Origin: Geomonas sp. RF6
GTDB taxonomy: Bacteria > Desulfobacterota > Desulfuromonadia > Geobacterales > Geobacteraceae
Direction: 5' to 3'
Assembly (NCBI RefSeq): GCF_021044625.1
Contig: NZ_CP087999.1
Location: 1,071,001-1,135,000 of the forward strand
DNA length: 64,000 nucleotides
Positions 17,299 to 25,116 of the stretch are shown here, piece after piece. The translations under genes were made by a program, and so were the position numbers. The first letter of the stretch is position 1, and each line of letters opens with the position of its first letter. The notes beneath the pieces were generated by a model that saw nothing but the letters and a program-made list of their open reading frames with translations, was not told the DNA's origin and did no database searches.

Positions 17299-18735
17299 TC
17301 AGAAGTACAGATCCCGCTTCCCCTTCTCTATCTCCTGAAGGCGCTCGACAGCGGTCTTCCGGATCGTCTCGTCCGGGATCGTCGCCAGCGCCTCCTTTAT
17401 CAGGACCTCCCCGTCCGCCCGGGTCGCCTCGTCTGCGTAGTCGAGTAGGTACTCCTTGAAGGTGAGGAGGGCGTTCGGCAGGCAGACGTTCTGGATTTCC
17501 CCGCTCTTTGCGAGCTCCATGAAGCGGTCTCCGGTCCGCCCCTGGCGGTAACAGGCGGTGCAGTAGCTCGGAATGAACCCTTTGCGGCACAGCATGCGGA
17601 TGATCTCGTTCGGGGAGCGCTGGTCGCTCGGCTCGAACTGCTGGCCGTTGTTGATGTTGCTGGTGGCCTGGTGCTCCTCGTACACCTTCTGGTAGCCGCC
17701 GACGCCGGTGCACGACCCGGCGCTGACCTGGGAGATGCCGTAGGTGATGAGCTCGTCGCGCAACTCCGGCTCCTCGCGGGTGGAAAGGATCATCCCGGTG
17801 TACGGCACCGCAAGCCGGATGATGGCGATGACCTTCCTGAAGTCGTCGTCGCTCACCAGATGAGGGAAGCTCTCCAGGTTCACCGTCCCCGCCGGGCGCA
17901 TGCGCGGGACGGAGATGGTGTGGGGCCCCACGCCAAAGGTCTTCTCCAGGTGCTCCGCGTGCAGGAACATCGCCACCGTCTCATATTTGAACTCGTACAG
18001 TCCGTAGAGGACGCCGATCCCCACGTCGTCGATCCCACCCTGCATCGCCCGGTCCATGGCGGTGGTGTGCCAGTTGTAATCCCGTTTCGGGCCGGCGGGG
18101 TGGAGGGCGGCGTAGGTCGGGCGGTGGTACGTCTCCTGGAAGAGGATGTAGGTCCCGATCTTCGCTTCCTTCAGTTTGCGGTACTCCTCCACCGTGGTGG
18201 CGGCGATGTTCACGTTCACCCGCCTGATCGCACCGTTGCCGTCCTTTATGCTGTAGATCTCGCGGATAGCATCGGTCACGTACTCGATGGGACATTGCAC
18301 CGGATGCTCACCCGCCTCGAGGGCAAGACGCTTGTGCCCCAGGGACTCGATGATCTCCACCTCCCTGCGCACCTCCTCCATGGTGAGGCGGTGGCGCAGC
18401 TGCTCCTTGTTCTGCATCTGGTAGCCGCAGTAGACGCAGCTGTTCACGCAGTGGCTGGAGAGATAGAGCGGCGCGAAGATGACGATCCTCTTGCCGTAGA
18501 TCGCCTCCTTCACAGCGGCCGCGGCGGCGTACATTTCGCCGAGAAGTTGCGGGTCCTGCACCTGCAGGAGAACGGCGACCTCTGCGGCGGAAAGCCCGTG
18601 ATGTCCCCTCCCCTTTTCGATGATTGCCCGCACCGCCGCCGGCTCTGCCGCGGTGGACGCCCCCTCGTCTATGAGCCTGAGGATGAGGTCGTCGTCGATG
18701 AACCGGTCGGAGCTGCGCTCTTTTTCGTCAATCAT
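17299..18735 (-). CDS. hydG: [FeFe]-hydrogenase maturase HydG (tyrosine lyase)
   Basis: A 478-residue radical SAM enzyme that splits tyrosine to supply the CO and CN ligands of the hydrogenase H-cluster. The SAM-cluster CxxxCxxC is at C96, C100 and C103 (HCVNSCVYCGY). The C-terminal CX2CX22C that binds the auxiliary cluster is present (CTACYRQG to NVCLPN). This motif separates HydG from the thiamine enzyme ThiH. The start lies inside the end of the TM1266-type gene (8-bp overlap) with AAGGAGG upstream, so translation is probably coupled. No hydE, hydF or hydrogenase gene is in the window; the next upstream gene is an aldolase. Confidence 0.95.
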   Translation of the reverse strand: MIDEKERSSDRFIDDDLILRLIDEGASTAAEPAAVRAIIEKGRGHHGLSAAEVAVLLQVQDPQLLGEMYAAAAAVKEAIYGKRIVIFAPLYLSSHCVNSCVYCGYQMQNKEQLRHRLTMEEVRREVEIIESLGHKRLALEAGEHPVQCPIEYVTDAIREIYSIKDGNGAIRRVNVNIAATTVEEYRKLKEAKIGTYILFQETYHRPTYAALHPAGPKRDYNWHTTAMDRAMQGGIDDVGIGVLYGLYEFKYETVAMFLHAEHLEKTFGVGPHTISVPRMRPAGTVNLESFPHLVSDDDFRKVIAIIRLAVPYTGMILSTREEPELRDELITYGISQVSAGSCTGVGGYQKVYEEHQATSNINNGQQFEPSDQRSPNEIIRMLCRKGFIPSYCTACYRQGRTGDRFMELAKSGEIQNVCLPNALLTFKEYLLDYADEATRADGEVLIKEALATIPDETIRKTAVERLQEIEKGKRDLYF

Positions 18736-19000
18736 TCCTTGCCTCCTTGATCGTCTGCGAGGTCAGCGCGGATTTCACCGTCACCCCCTTGATGTTGCCG
18801 AGCTTGCCCGTCATGGCGCCGATCTCGTCGGTCGTCCCCTCGATGATAAGAGCGATGACCCCCACGTTTGCCTCCAGCCGCGGGATTCCCATCCGCCCGA
18901 CGACGACGTGGCCGTAGCTGCTGATGATGGCGTTCACCTTGTCCCTCACCTCTTTCGGATCGTCGATGACGATGCCGATGACACCTACCCGTTTACTCAT
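18728..19000 (-). CDS. TM1266-family small protein, hydrogenase-associated regulator
   Basis: A 90-residue ACT-like protein (VGVIGIVIDDPKEVRDKVNA, then VVGRMGIP, and GVIALIIEGTTDEIGAMTGK). This family sits beside [FeFe]-hydrogenase maturation genes and is thought to act in their regulation; the mechanism is unproven. Its stop overlaps the hydG start. GGAGG lies eight bases before the ATG. The short leader contains a terminator-like hairpin. Confidence 0.88.
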   Translation of the reverse strand: MSKRVGVIGIVIDDPKEVRDKVNAIISSYGHVVVGRMGIPRLEANVGVIALIIEGTTDEIGAMTGKLGNIKGVTVKSALTSQTIKEARND

Positions 19001-19020
19001 GGCGCTACCCTCCGGAAAAT

Positions 19021-19056
19021 GAAAAAGCCTTCTTCTGCGCGGAGCAAAAGAAGGCT
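19021..19056 (-). terminator. Terminator-like hairpin in the TM1266-hydG leader
   Basis: On the minus strand AGCCTTCTTTTGC pairs with GCAGAAGAAGGCT (13 bp, one G-T pair) around a 5-nt loop, followed directly by TTTTTC. It lies about 20 bp upstream of the TM1266-type start codon and just downstream of a TATAAT, so it falls at the very start of the predicted transcript. It may instead end transcription coming from the aldolase gene. Confidence 0.7.
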
Positions 19057-19069
19057 AGAGACCTTTGGT

Positions 19070-19075
19070 ATTATA
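19070..19075 (-). promoter_or_regulatory. Predicted -10 box for TM1266-hydG
   Basis: An exact TATAAT on the minus strand. No good -35 hexamer is visible at 16-18 bp upstream, which suggests activator dependence or another sigma factor. The predicted start of transcription is close to 19063. Confidence 0.45.
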
Positions 19076-19413
19076 TACCGCTTGGCACTTCTGGCGATCC
19101 TTCCGCTCAGGCCTTGCCCTTGCGTCAGATACGGTATGTCTTGCTACGGGGGATTCCTCGAAGGCAGGCCGTCCAAGCCCCGACTTCTCAGAATTAATAG
19201 GTTCTACATACTCCCTTTCAAGCAGTATATCAATGTTTACATTTTCTCAGAAAAGGACACGACTCATTTTTGTTCATCCGGGAAACCGGGGGGAGCCAAC
19301 GTTCTTCCCATCGAAGGACCAGCCGAGGCCATTACGTTCCCCCTTTGCGAAGGGGGGACAGGGGGGATTTGCTCTTAGTCGGCGTCCAGAGTCCCGGAAC
19401 TCCCGGAAGGACC
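19076..19413. other. Intergenic region between aldolase and hydG transcript
   Basis: No gene is supported here. It holds the C-rich repeat at 19339-19373 and otherwise AT-richer sequence upstream of the predicted hydG promoter. Confidence 0.5.
19339..19373. repeat. C-rich intergenic repeat, most complete copy
   Basis: CCCCCTTTGCGAAGGGGGG followed by ACAGGGGGGATTTGC. Pieces of the same unit flank the IS481 element (15916-15933 on the left, 17222-17244 on the right) and occur at 8113-8149. Confidence 0.65.
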
Positions 19414-20085
19414 TCAGTTTTCCCCCTCCAGCGGGATCTTCTTCCCCTTCTGTCCGTACACCGCAAACTTCTCGATAACCCGGGACATCTCGTCCTCAGG
19501 GAGGATCACCGGTTGGCCGATGCACTTTGTCTGGTAATAGATCTGGGAGACCAGCTCGATCTCCTCCGCGACCGCAAAGGCGGTGGGGAGGTTCCGACCG
19601 ACCGTCACCAGCCCGTGGTTGGCGAGAAGGACCGCGTTGTAGCCTTCGATCCCCTGCACCACGTTTTCCGCCAGCTCATCGGTCCCGAATGTCGCGTACG
19701 GCGCGAGAGGCACCTTTTGGCCGGAAAAAGCGACGAGGTAGTGCACGGCGGGTATCTCCCAGTTGAGGCAGGCCATAGTAGTGGCGTAGACCGAGTGGGT
19801 GTGGACGACGGCGGTGATGTCCGCGCGCTTACGGTACAGCGCGAGATGAAATCCGAGCTCGCTGGAGGGGTTGCGGCTCCCTTCCACCACGCGCCCGGAG
19901 ATGTCCACCAGCGGGATGTCCGCAGGCTCCATGTCCTCATATTCGATACCGCTCGGCGTGATGGCGATCAGCCCCTCGGCGCGGTCGTATACGCTCAGAT
20001 TGCCGCCGGTACCGGAGGTGAGGCGGGCGGTCAGCATCTTTTTGCCAAAACGGATCAGTTCTTCTCTCTGTGCCAGTAATAGCAT
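19414..20085 (-). CDS. Class II aldolase (L-fuculose-phosphate aldolase type)
   Basis: A 223-residue member of the class II aldolase/adducin family. Zinc ligands are seen in VVHTHSVYAT and in ANHGLVTVG; TSGTGGNLSVYD and TPSGIEYEDM bind the substrate phosphate; the acidic base lies in RNPSSELGFH. It should cleave or form a sugar phosphate, or act in nucleoside/methylthioribose-type salvage, in the cytosol. AAGGAG precedes the ATG at seven bases. No sugar kinase or isomerase gene is nearby, so the true substrate is open. Confidence 0.87.
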   Translation of the reverse strand: MLLLAQREELIRFGKKMLTARLTSGTGGNLSVYDRAEGLIAITPSGIEYEDMEPADIPLVDISGRVVEGSRNPSSELGFHLALYRKRADITAVVHTHSVYATTMACLNWEIPAVHYLVAFSGQKVPLAPYATFGTDELAENVVQGIEGYNAVLLANHGLVTVGRNLPTAFAVAEEIELVSQIYYQTKCIGQPVILPEDEMSRVIEKFAVYGQKGKKIPLEGEN

Positions 20086-20272
20086 CGGACAGCTCCTTTA
20101 CTTTTGCTCTCAAAGCGGTGCAAGTCTACGGAAAGGAGTGATCCGTGTCCATCCAAAAAAGCCGAAGATGCACGTATACCATCCCCTGTTCCAGAGCGGA
20201 CAGCGCGAGCTTGACCCCTTATACTGTCGCGAGTACTATGGCACGATATCAAACACGACCAGGGAGCAGCGG

Positions 20273-21322
20273 ATGACAACACCGATTGAAACCTCTTTTT
20301 ACCAGATCCTTCCTCTGAGCACCGACCTGAAGCTGCGCCGCCGCTTCATGGTGATAGACGATCCGGATCTGCAGGGAAACCTGAGGTTCGGGCTTTTGCT
20401 GGAAATACTGGACAAGGTGGCGGAGGAGACCGCGCTCAAGTACGTGAACCGTTTCCATCCGGAGGCCCGCGTGGTGACGGCCGCGATAGACAACATCCTC
20501 GTGCGCCACGCCGCGGATGTGACGAAAGACCTCATCTTTGCCGCCCGCATCAATCACATCGGCAGGAGTTCGCTGGAGGTGGGGATCCGTGTGGAGCAGC
20601 CGGGAGAGCCGAAGAATCACGTCGCCTCCTGCTACTTCACGATGGTGGCGCGCTCAGGGACCGGGGAGGGCGCCGTCAGCGTCCCTCTCCCTCCGCTGGA
20701 GTACCAGGACGAGTTGGAGAAGAACCGCTCGGCAAAGGCGCTGGCGCGACGCGACGAGTACCGCAAGCACACCGCGGCGCTGCTGGAGCCCCCGACGCGC
20801 GAGGAGTACGAGATGTTCACGGCGCTGCACAAGGCGCAGGATGAGCCGGCCTTCCAGGGGCTGCTGGCGGGAAGGGTGGCGACTGACTCGTGGGAGAGGA
20901 TGGTGCCGGAATTCGAGAATGTGCCGCAGAAGATCTTCGGGGGGTACCTGATCAGGCGCGCCTATGAACTGGCCGCCATATGCTCGGAGATCGTGGCGCC
21001 GGACCGCCCGGTTGTGGCAGCGGTGAACAGGATCAACTTCTATGAGCCGGTAAGGATGGGGGACAAGCTGCACTACACTGCGAAGGTCGTGTACACCAAG
21101 GGGAGTTTCGTCTGCGTGGAAGCGAATATAGAGCGGATAAGCCGCGACCGCACCAGCAGGGCGCTGTCCAACTCCTGCCTCTTCACCTTTGTGAATGTGG
21201 GGGACAACCTGGAGCATCTCCCGGTGCCGCAGGTTTATCCCACCACCTACGCCGAAGATGCGCGCTATCTCACCGCGCACAGAAGCTATACGATGCTGGC
21301 GGAGCATTACAGGATCATCTAG
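20273..21322 (+). CDS. Double-hotdog acyl-CoA thioesterase
   Basis: A 349-residue protein with two hotdog folds in tandem. The first lies at about 20-130 (GNLRFGLLLEILDKVAEETAL). The second lies at about 215-330 (QKIFGGYLIRRAYELAAICSE, then VNRINFYEPVRMGDKLHYTA). This layout resembles ACOT9-type cytosolic or mitochondrial thioesterases. It would hydrolyse acyl-CoA esters; chain length is unknown. The frame stays open upstream to 19871, across the divergent aldolase start, but GGGAG before ATG 20273 and the start of conservation fix this start. Divergent from the aldolase. Confidence 0.83.
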   Translation: MTTPIETSFYQILPLSTDLKLRRRFMVIDDPDLQGNLRFGLLLEILDKVAEETALKYVNRFHPEARVVTAAIDNILVRHAADVTKDLIFAARINHIGRSSLEVGIRVEQPGEPKNHVASCYFTMVARSGTGEGAVSVPLPPLEYQDELEKNRSAKALARRDEYRKHTAALLEPPTREEYEMFTALHKAQDEPAFQGLLAGRVATDSWERMVPEFENVPQKIFGGYLIRRAYELAAICSEIVAPDRPVVAAVNRINFYEPVRMGDKLHYTAKVVYTKGSFVCVEANIERISRDRTSRALSNSCLFTFVNVGDNLEHLPVPQVYPTTYAEDARYLTAHRSYTMLAEHYRII

Positions 21323-21359
21323 GGGTGGGCGGCGCCGGCTCACCCCCAGGCACCGGAGT

Positions 21360-21417
21360 GGGGTCAGGCTTTGCATATTGGGATTTCAGCAAATCCCCAA
21401 ATGCAAAGCCTGACCCC
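21360..21417. repeat. Palindromic repeat GGGGTCAGGC family, intact copy
   Basis: Perfect 17-bp arms GGGGTCAGGCTTTGCAT and complement, plus an inner TTGGGATTT/AAATCCCCAA pairing around CAGC, so almost the whole 58 bp can fold back. The degraded copy at 2384-2434 is in the opposite orientation. Confidence 0.8.
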
Positions 21418-21421
21418 GGAG

Positions 21422-21808
21422 TTACTCGCTCCCCTCACCTTCCGCCGTCGGCATGAGGCGCTCGGCTGCGTACTCGGTGATGTCGATCCCGAAGTGGACG
21501 TAGAAGTCTTCCGCGCCTGCAAGGGGTACCCAGTAGGAGTCGAGCACGACACCCATGTGCTCGATGTAGCCGACGACGCGCTTGCCGGTCTGCTCCTTCA
21601 TGGCGAGGTTTGCCAGGCACCCTGCATGATGCTTCTTTTCCCCCATGTCGACGCAGCGCCGCCCCTGGGGGAGCCCCACCGTCTGCCCCGCCGCATTGGT
21701 GTCGACGATTGTGCGGTCCTTGTACAGGAGCATTACCGGAAAGGGGAAATTGTCCCAGAAAAGGTGGAAATTCCTGCGGATCTCCTCGCTGACTTCGATA
21801 TCGCTCAT
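21422..21808 (-). CDS. Small cytoplasmic PAS-domain protein with paired cysteines
   Basis: A 128-residue stand-alone PAS domain (FWDNFPFPVMLLYKDRTIVD, TNAAGQTVGLPQGRRC, then GIDITEYAAERL). A CVDMGEKKHHAGC segment places two cysteines and two histidines in the loop normally used for ligand or redox sensing, so heme, Fe-S or thiol sensing is possible. There is no output domain; it must act through a partner. AAAAGGAGAG precedes the ATG. The next gene on this strand upstream is the DAC-like protein, with 230 bp and a repeat between them. Confidence 0.72.
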   Translation of the reverse strand: MSDIEVSEEIRRNFHLFWDNFPFPVMLLYKDRTIVDTNAAGQTVGLPQGRRCVDMGEKKHHAGCLANLAMKEQTGKRVVGYIEHMGVVLDSYWVPLAGAEDFYVHFGIDITEYAAERLMPTAEGEGSE

Positions 21809-21932
21809 CTGAAGGCTCTCCTTTTACCCGACGGCACGCCGCCGTCGCACCCTTTTCCTCCAGAGTGCTACAGCTACGAAGAGCTTGTCAACAGAGGGTG
21901 CAGCCAACCCAACGCTGAATCGGGGCCGGGAA

Positions 21933-22022
21933 TGTAGGCCGGAATAAGCGCAGCGTTTCCGGCAACGTCGTCCCTCGTGGCACCGGATTGCCGGGAACGC
22001 CTGCGGCTTATCCCGGCCTACA
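21933..22022. repeat. TGTAGGCCGG palindromic repeat, copy 2
   Basis: Begins TGTAGGCCGGAATAAGCG and ends CTTATCCCGGCCTACA. It is inverted relative to the copy at 7986-8084, with the same internal CCGGCA / TGCCGG elements. Confidence 0.75.
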
Positions 22023-22037
22023 TGGACGCGCCGTCCT

Positions 22038-23318
22038 TTACCCGAAGCGGTAGATCAGCTTCCCGTCCCTGTACAGCTCTATCGGGCCGTCCTGCGAGAC
22101 CTTGATGACCTTCCCGAAGAATGACGCCGCGCTCGCGGCGGTGGTGCGTCCCCCGCCGATGACGACTTCGCGCGCGTGGGAGGTGTCGATGATGAAACCG
22201 GTCTCCAGCAGATTTCCCTCGCTGCTGAATACCGCCATGCCATCGGAGGACAGGATCCTCAGCAATACCCCGGCCTTCTTCAACGACCCTACGGACTTCC
22301 CCTTTACCTGGCTTATCAAGAGCATCCCGATCGGGTCGTTCCCCCCCACCGACCCCTTCTTGAGCTCGTGGAGCTGCTCCGGCGTCCCGTCGTAGATCAG
22401 GACGACGGTCCCGTGCCGCAGCTTCGAGAGCGCGTAGACGGTCCAGAGGATGTCGTCTATGTACTCGGACTCGAGCCCTCCGGCGAGGAAGGAGCGGATA
22501 ATGTCCGGGTCGAAGATCGCCCAGCTCCCCTTGCGCCGCACCATGAGCTTGTCCGGATTGATGAGCACTTCGATCTCGGAGACCGCATTCACGATGATGG
22601 CAAAGGCGCCGGTGCCGGCACTGCGCACCAGCGAGTACACGCCGCGGTGGGTCAGCCGCTCGACGTCGTTTTGCTTCTCGAAGTCGCCGGCCATGAGAAC
22701 CCCGGAGACCTGCATGAGGATGTTCGCCACAAAGAAAAGTGTGTTGCCGTCCACAAAGCGGAAGTTGAGGGGGTTGTCGAAGAAGTCGTCGGAGATCGGC
22801 TGATGCGGCTTCAGCGCAACCAGGTTGTGGCCGCGCTCCCCGATCAGCTCCTGCAGCTCGGGCTGCGTCGTGCGGTGCACGATAAACCCGGTTGTGGCGG
22901 GTGTTCCTTCGTAGCGCTGGTAGGAAAGGTTCTTCAGGAGCTGAATCAGCTGCTGGATCGGCCAGAACCCCTTCCGGTTGTCCCCCCGCAGGAAGCGAGC
23001 CACCGTTATGTCCATCATGGAGGCAAGAAGCGCGGTCCTGAAGTGGGCGGAGTAGTCTTCCTTCTGGAAACCGGCGAACATCGCCGCAAACGCAGTCAGG
23101 AGCTCGCGGCAGAAGACCTCCTCGGTTCGCGTGAAGGGGAGTTCCGGCCGCTGCGCCGTGAAGAGGTATCCCGTCTCCTCGACATGCACGACCTGCCTGA
23201 TCCCGTCGCGCCCCGCGCCGTCACGCTCTTCCCCTTCAAGCCGGACAAGGTCGATCTCCGCTCCACCGAGAAAGGAGCGGATGTTCCCGCTTATCGCCTC
23301 AAACACAGTGATAGGCAT
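22038..23318 (-). CDS. Diadenylate-cyclase-family protein with N-terminal sensor region (DACNV-like)
   Basis: A 426-residue protein. Residues 1-300 form a large sensor-like region. The last 130 or so residues resemble the DAC (DisA_N) fold that makes cyclic di-AMP: SSDG-MAV at D359 aligns with the catalytic DGA motif, GGGRTTAAS (R391-T393) with GTRHRAA, and VIKVSQDGPIELYRDGKLI with the following strand pair (VSEETGxISVxxxG in active enzymes). The RHR triplet is thus RTT and DGA is DGM. Activity may be lost or changed. GGAGAGAG precedes ATG 23318. Possible alternatives are a ligand-binding pseudo-enzyme. Confidence 0.68.
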   Translation of the reverse strand: MPITVFEAISGNIRSFLGGAEIDLVRLEGEERDGAGRDGIRQVVHVEETGYLFTAQRPELPFTRTEEVFCRELLTAFAAMFAGFQKEDYSAHFRTALLASMMDITVARFLRGDNRKGFWPIQQLIQLLKNLSYQRYEGTPATTGFIVHRTTQPELQELIGERGHNLVALKPHQPISDDFFDNPLNFRFVDGNTLFFVANILMQVSGVLMAGDFEKQNDVERLTHRGVYSLVRSAGTGAFAIIVNAVSEIEVLINPDKLMVRRKGSWAIFDPDIIRSFLAGGLESEYIDDILWTVYALSKLRHGTVVLIYDGTPEQLHELKKGSVGGNDPIGMLLISQVKGKSVGSLKKAGVLLRILSSDGMAVFSSEGNLLETGFIIDTSHAREVVIGGGRTTAASAASFFGKVIKVSQDGPIELYRDGKLIYRFG

Positions 23319-23432
23319 ACTCTCTCCATACGTGGCCCGCGCACCTGCGCGCACCAGTGATTGCCCCTTCGGGACCCTTCGGGCGGAGCGGGAGCGCGAA
23401 GGCCCTCCACCTTCGCCCGAACTTCAAAAAGG

Positions 23433-23462
23433 TGGACTTCCCCCCATCCCACCCGTTATAGT
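23433..23462 (+). promoter_or_regulatory. Predicted promoter of mntP
   Basis: TGGACT (23433-23438), 18-bp spacer, TATAGT (23457-23462). No yybP-ykoY manganese riboswitch was recognised in the 32 bp before the ATG. Confidence 0.4.
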
Positions 23463-23493
23463 GGCCGGATCTTCACATTAAGGAGCAGTTTCA

Positions 23494-24063
23494 ATGGATT
23501 GGATCTCGATCTTCGGTATAGCGGTCGCCCTGGCCATGGACGCCTTTGCCGTGGCTCTGGCGGCAGGCACCGTCCTCGACCCCCTTACCGGCAGACACCT
23601 CTTTCGCTTCGGCTTCCACTTCGGCCTCTTCCAGCTGCTGATGCCGGTCATCGGCTGGCTCGCCGGACTCAGCATCCAGCAGTGGATCTCCACCTACAAC
23701 CACTGGATCGCCTTTGCCCTCCTCGCCACGGTCGGTGGAAGGATGATCTGGGCCGCCCTTACCGAGGAGGAGGAAGAGGAGAAGGCCCCAACCGACCCCA
23801 CCCGCGGGCTCACCATGGTCATGCTGGCGGTGGCGACGAGCATCGACGCGCTGGCGGTCGGCCTCTCCCTCGCCATGCTGAAGGTCGCCATCTGGCGTCC
23901 CGCCGTCGTCATCGGCCTCGTTGCCGGCGTACTAACCGTCATAGGGATGAAGCTGGGGCGCCGCCTCGGTGAAATGTGGGGGAAGCGGGTCGAGGTCTGC
24001 GGAGGGCTGATTCTCTGCGCGATCGGGGTGAAGATCCTTCTCGAGAACACCATCTTCAAGTAG
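23494..24063 (+). CDS. mntP: Manganese efflux pump MntP
   Basis: A 189-residue inner-membrane protein with six hydrophobic segments in two repeats. Each repeat carries a conserved acidic membrane motif, AMDAFAVALAAG and SIDALAVGLSLA, typical of MntP. A Glu-rich cytoplasmic loop lies between them (residues 90-101). It exports Mn2+ by proton or membrane-potential coupling. TTAAGGAG precedes the ATG. Monocistronic, convergent with tpx. Confidence 0.92.
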   Translation: MDWISIFGIAVALAMDAFAVALAAGTVLDPLTGRHLFRFGFHFGLFQLLMPVIGWLAGLSIQQWISTYNHWIAFALLATVGGRMIWAALTEEEEEEKAPTDPTRGLTMVMLAVATSIDALAVGLSLAMLKVAIWRPAVVIGLVAGVLTVIGMKLGRRLGEMWGKRVEVCGGLILCAIGVKILLENTIFK

Positions 24064-24193
24064 ACAGTCCCTGCCTCTACTCACACCGGCCTATTGCACT
24101 CCCACGGGCCAACGCCGCGGAATCCCTCAAAATGCAGTAAAAGTGCCTCACTATTTCGGTCCGGTCAAGCAGAAATGGCAAGCACCACCAATT

Positions 24194-24228
24194 AAAAACG
24201 CCCGGGCGGCTTCCATGCCGACCGGGCG
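24194..24228 (-). terminator. Intrinsic terminator of tpx
   Basis: On the minus strand CGCCCGG and CCGGGCG arms followed by TTTTT, 23 bp past the tpx stop. Confidence 0.8.
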
Positions 24229-24251
24229 CTCGTTTTCACACCTTCCGTCTT

Positions 24252-24755
24252 CTACAGAAGCTGCCGCGCCGCAGCGAGCACCGCCGCGTAGTCCGGCTCC
24301 TGTGTTATCTCCGGCACGTGCTGGATATAACGGATGGTGTTGTCCCGGTCGATGACGAAGATGGAGCGGGAAAGGAGCTTCAGCTCGTCGATGACCACCC
24401 CGTACGCCTGGCCGAAGGAGCGGTCGCGGTAGTCGGAAAGGGTGATGACGCGGTCGATGCCGGCGGCACCGCACCACCTCTTCTGGGCAAAGGGAAGATC
24501 GACGCTGACGGTTAGGAGAACCGCTTCCTGCGGAAGCCCCGCGGCCTCCTGGTTGAAGCGCCGCGTCTCGGTGTCGCACACCGGCGTGTCCAGCGACGGA
24601 ACGACGCTGATGATCTTCACCTTCCCGGCGTAGGTAGCAAGGTTCACAGGACTCAGGGCATTGTCCACCAGGGAGAAATCAGGGGCGGCATCCCCTACCT
24701 TCAGTTCCGGCCCCACCAGCGTTACCGGATTCCCTTTGAATGTCACATTTGGCAT
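24252..24755 (-). CDS. tpx: Thiol peroxidase Tpx
   Basis: A 167-residue atypical 2-Cys peroxiredoxin. The peroxidatic cysteine is C60 in [13 protein letters not shown]; the resolving cysteine is C95 in QKRWCGAAG. It reduces hydrogen and alkyl peroxides using thioredoxin. GGAGG five bases before ATG 24755 sets the start; an in-frame upstream extension of 28 residues has no family similarity. Monocistronic, with a terminator. Convergent with mntP, so two stress-defence genes share this spot by position only. Confidence 0.95.
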   Translation of the reverse strand: MPNVTFKGNPVTLVGPELKVGDAAPDFSLVDNALSPVNLATYAGKVKIISVVPSLDTPVCDTETRRFNQEAAGLPQEAVLLTVSVDLPFAQKRWCGAAGIDRVITLSDYRDRSFGQAYGVVIDELKLLSRSIFVIDRDNTIRYIQHVPEITQEPDYAAVLAAARQLL

Positions 24756-24884
24756 GGTCGCCTCCATTGAAGTAAAAGTTGTGGGAAAGAGTAAGGCATT
24801 TGCGGCGGAATGCAACTGTGGTCTCCGGGCCAAGCCCAAATTCCGAGGGTGTCAGTCCCTTTAGGAGAGCAGGAACTAACGAGT

Positions 24885-24988
24885 CCCCTCCCTTTCAAGG
24901 GGAGGGACAGGGTGGGGATGGGGTAGAATGCGGTGGCGCGCGACGAACCCCATCCCCCTCCTTGCCTCCCCCTTGAAAGGGGAGGGAC
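24885..24988. repeat. CCCCTCCC...GGGAGGG inverted repeat, copy 1
   Basis: CCCCTCCCTTTCAAGGGGAG, then GGGACAGGGTGGGGATGGGG; the mirrored half ends CCCCCTTGAAAGGGGAGGG. A related unit with the same ACAGGGxGTGGG core lies at 47233-47340. Confidence 0.65.
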
Positions 24989-25042
24989 GTGCTGCCGGCG
25001 GCTCAGCTTTGAATGACGCGATCTCAAGGCTCCCAGACGGGT

Positions 25043-25072
25043 AAAAAAAACGGCGGCCAAAATGGCCGCCGT
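25043..25072 (-). terminator. Intrinsic terminator of the giant secreted protein gene
   Basis: On the minus strand a perfect ACGGCGGCCA/TGGCCGCCGT stem with a TTT-type loop is followed by a run of eight T. Confidence 0.9.
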
Positions 25073-25116
25073 CAGCATTGCAAATCCCTCCTTCGAATCC
25101 CTCCTAATACTCCCTC

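Larger units (their letters stand above)
24756..25116. other. Intergenic region with G/C-rich inverted repeat
   Basis: No gene is supported. It holds the repeat at 24885-24988 and the terminator of the giant gene at 25043-25072; the part next to tpx (24756-24884) would carry its promoter. Confidence 0.5.

Noticed and set aside
17299-18735. ThiH (thiamine biosynthesis tyrosine lyase)
   Set aside because: The C-terminal CX2CX22C of HydG is present and the TM1266-type gene is adjacent.
19871-20272. N-terminal extension of the thioesterase frame
   Set aside because: Runs antisense through the aldolase start; conservation and the ribosome site begin at 20273.
22176-23360. 394-codon plus-strand frame opposite the DAC-like gene
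   Set aside because: Shadow; the minus strand has a ribosome site and domain similarity.
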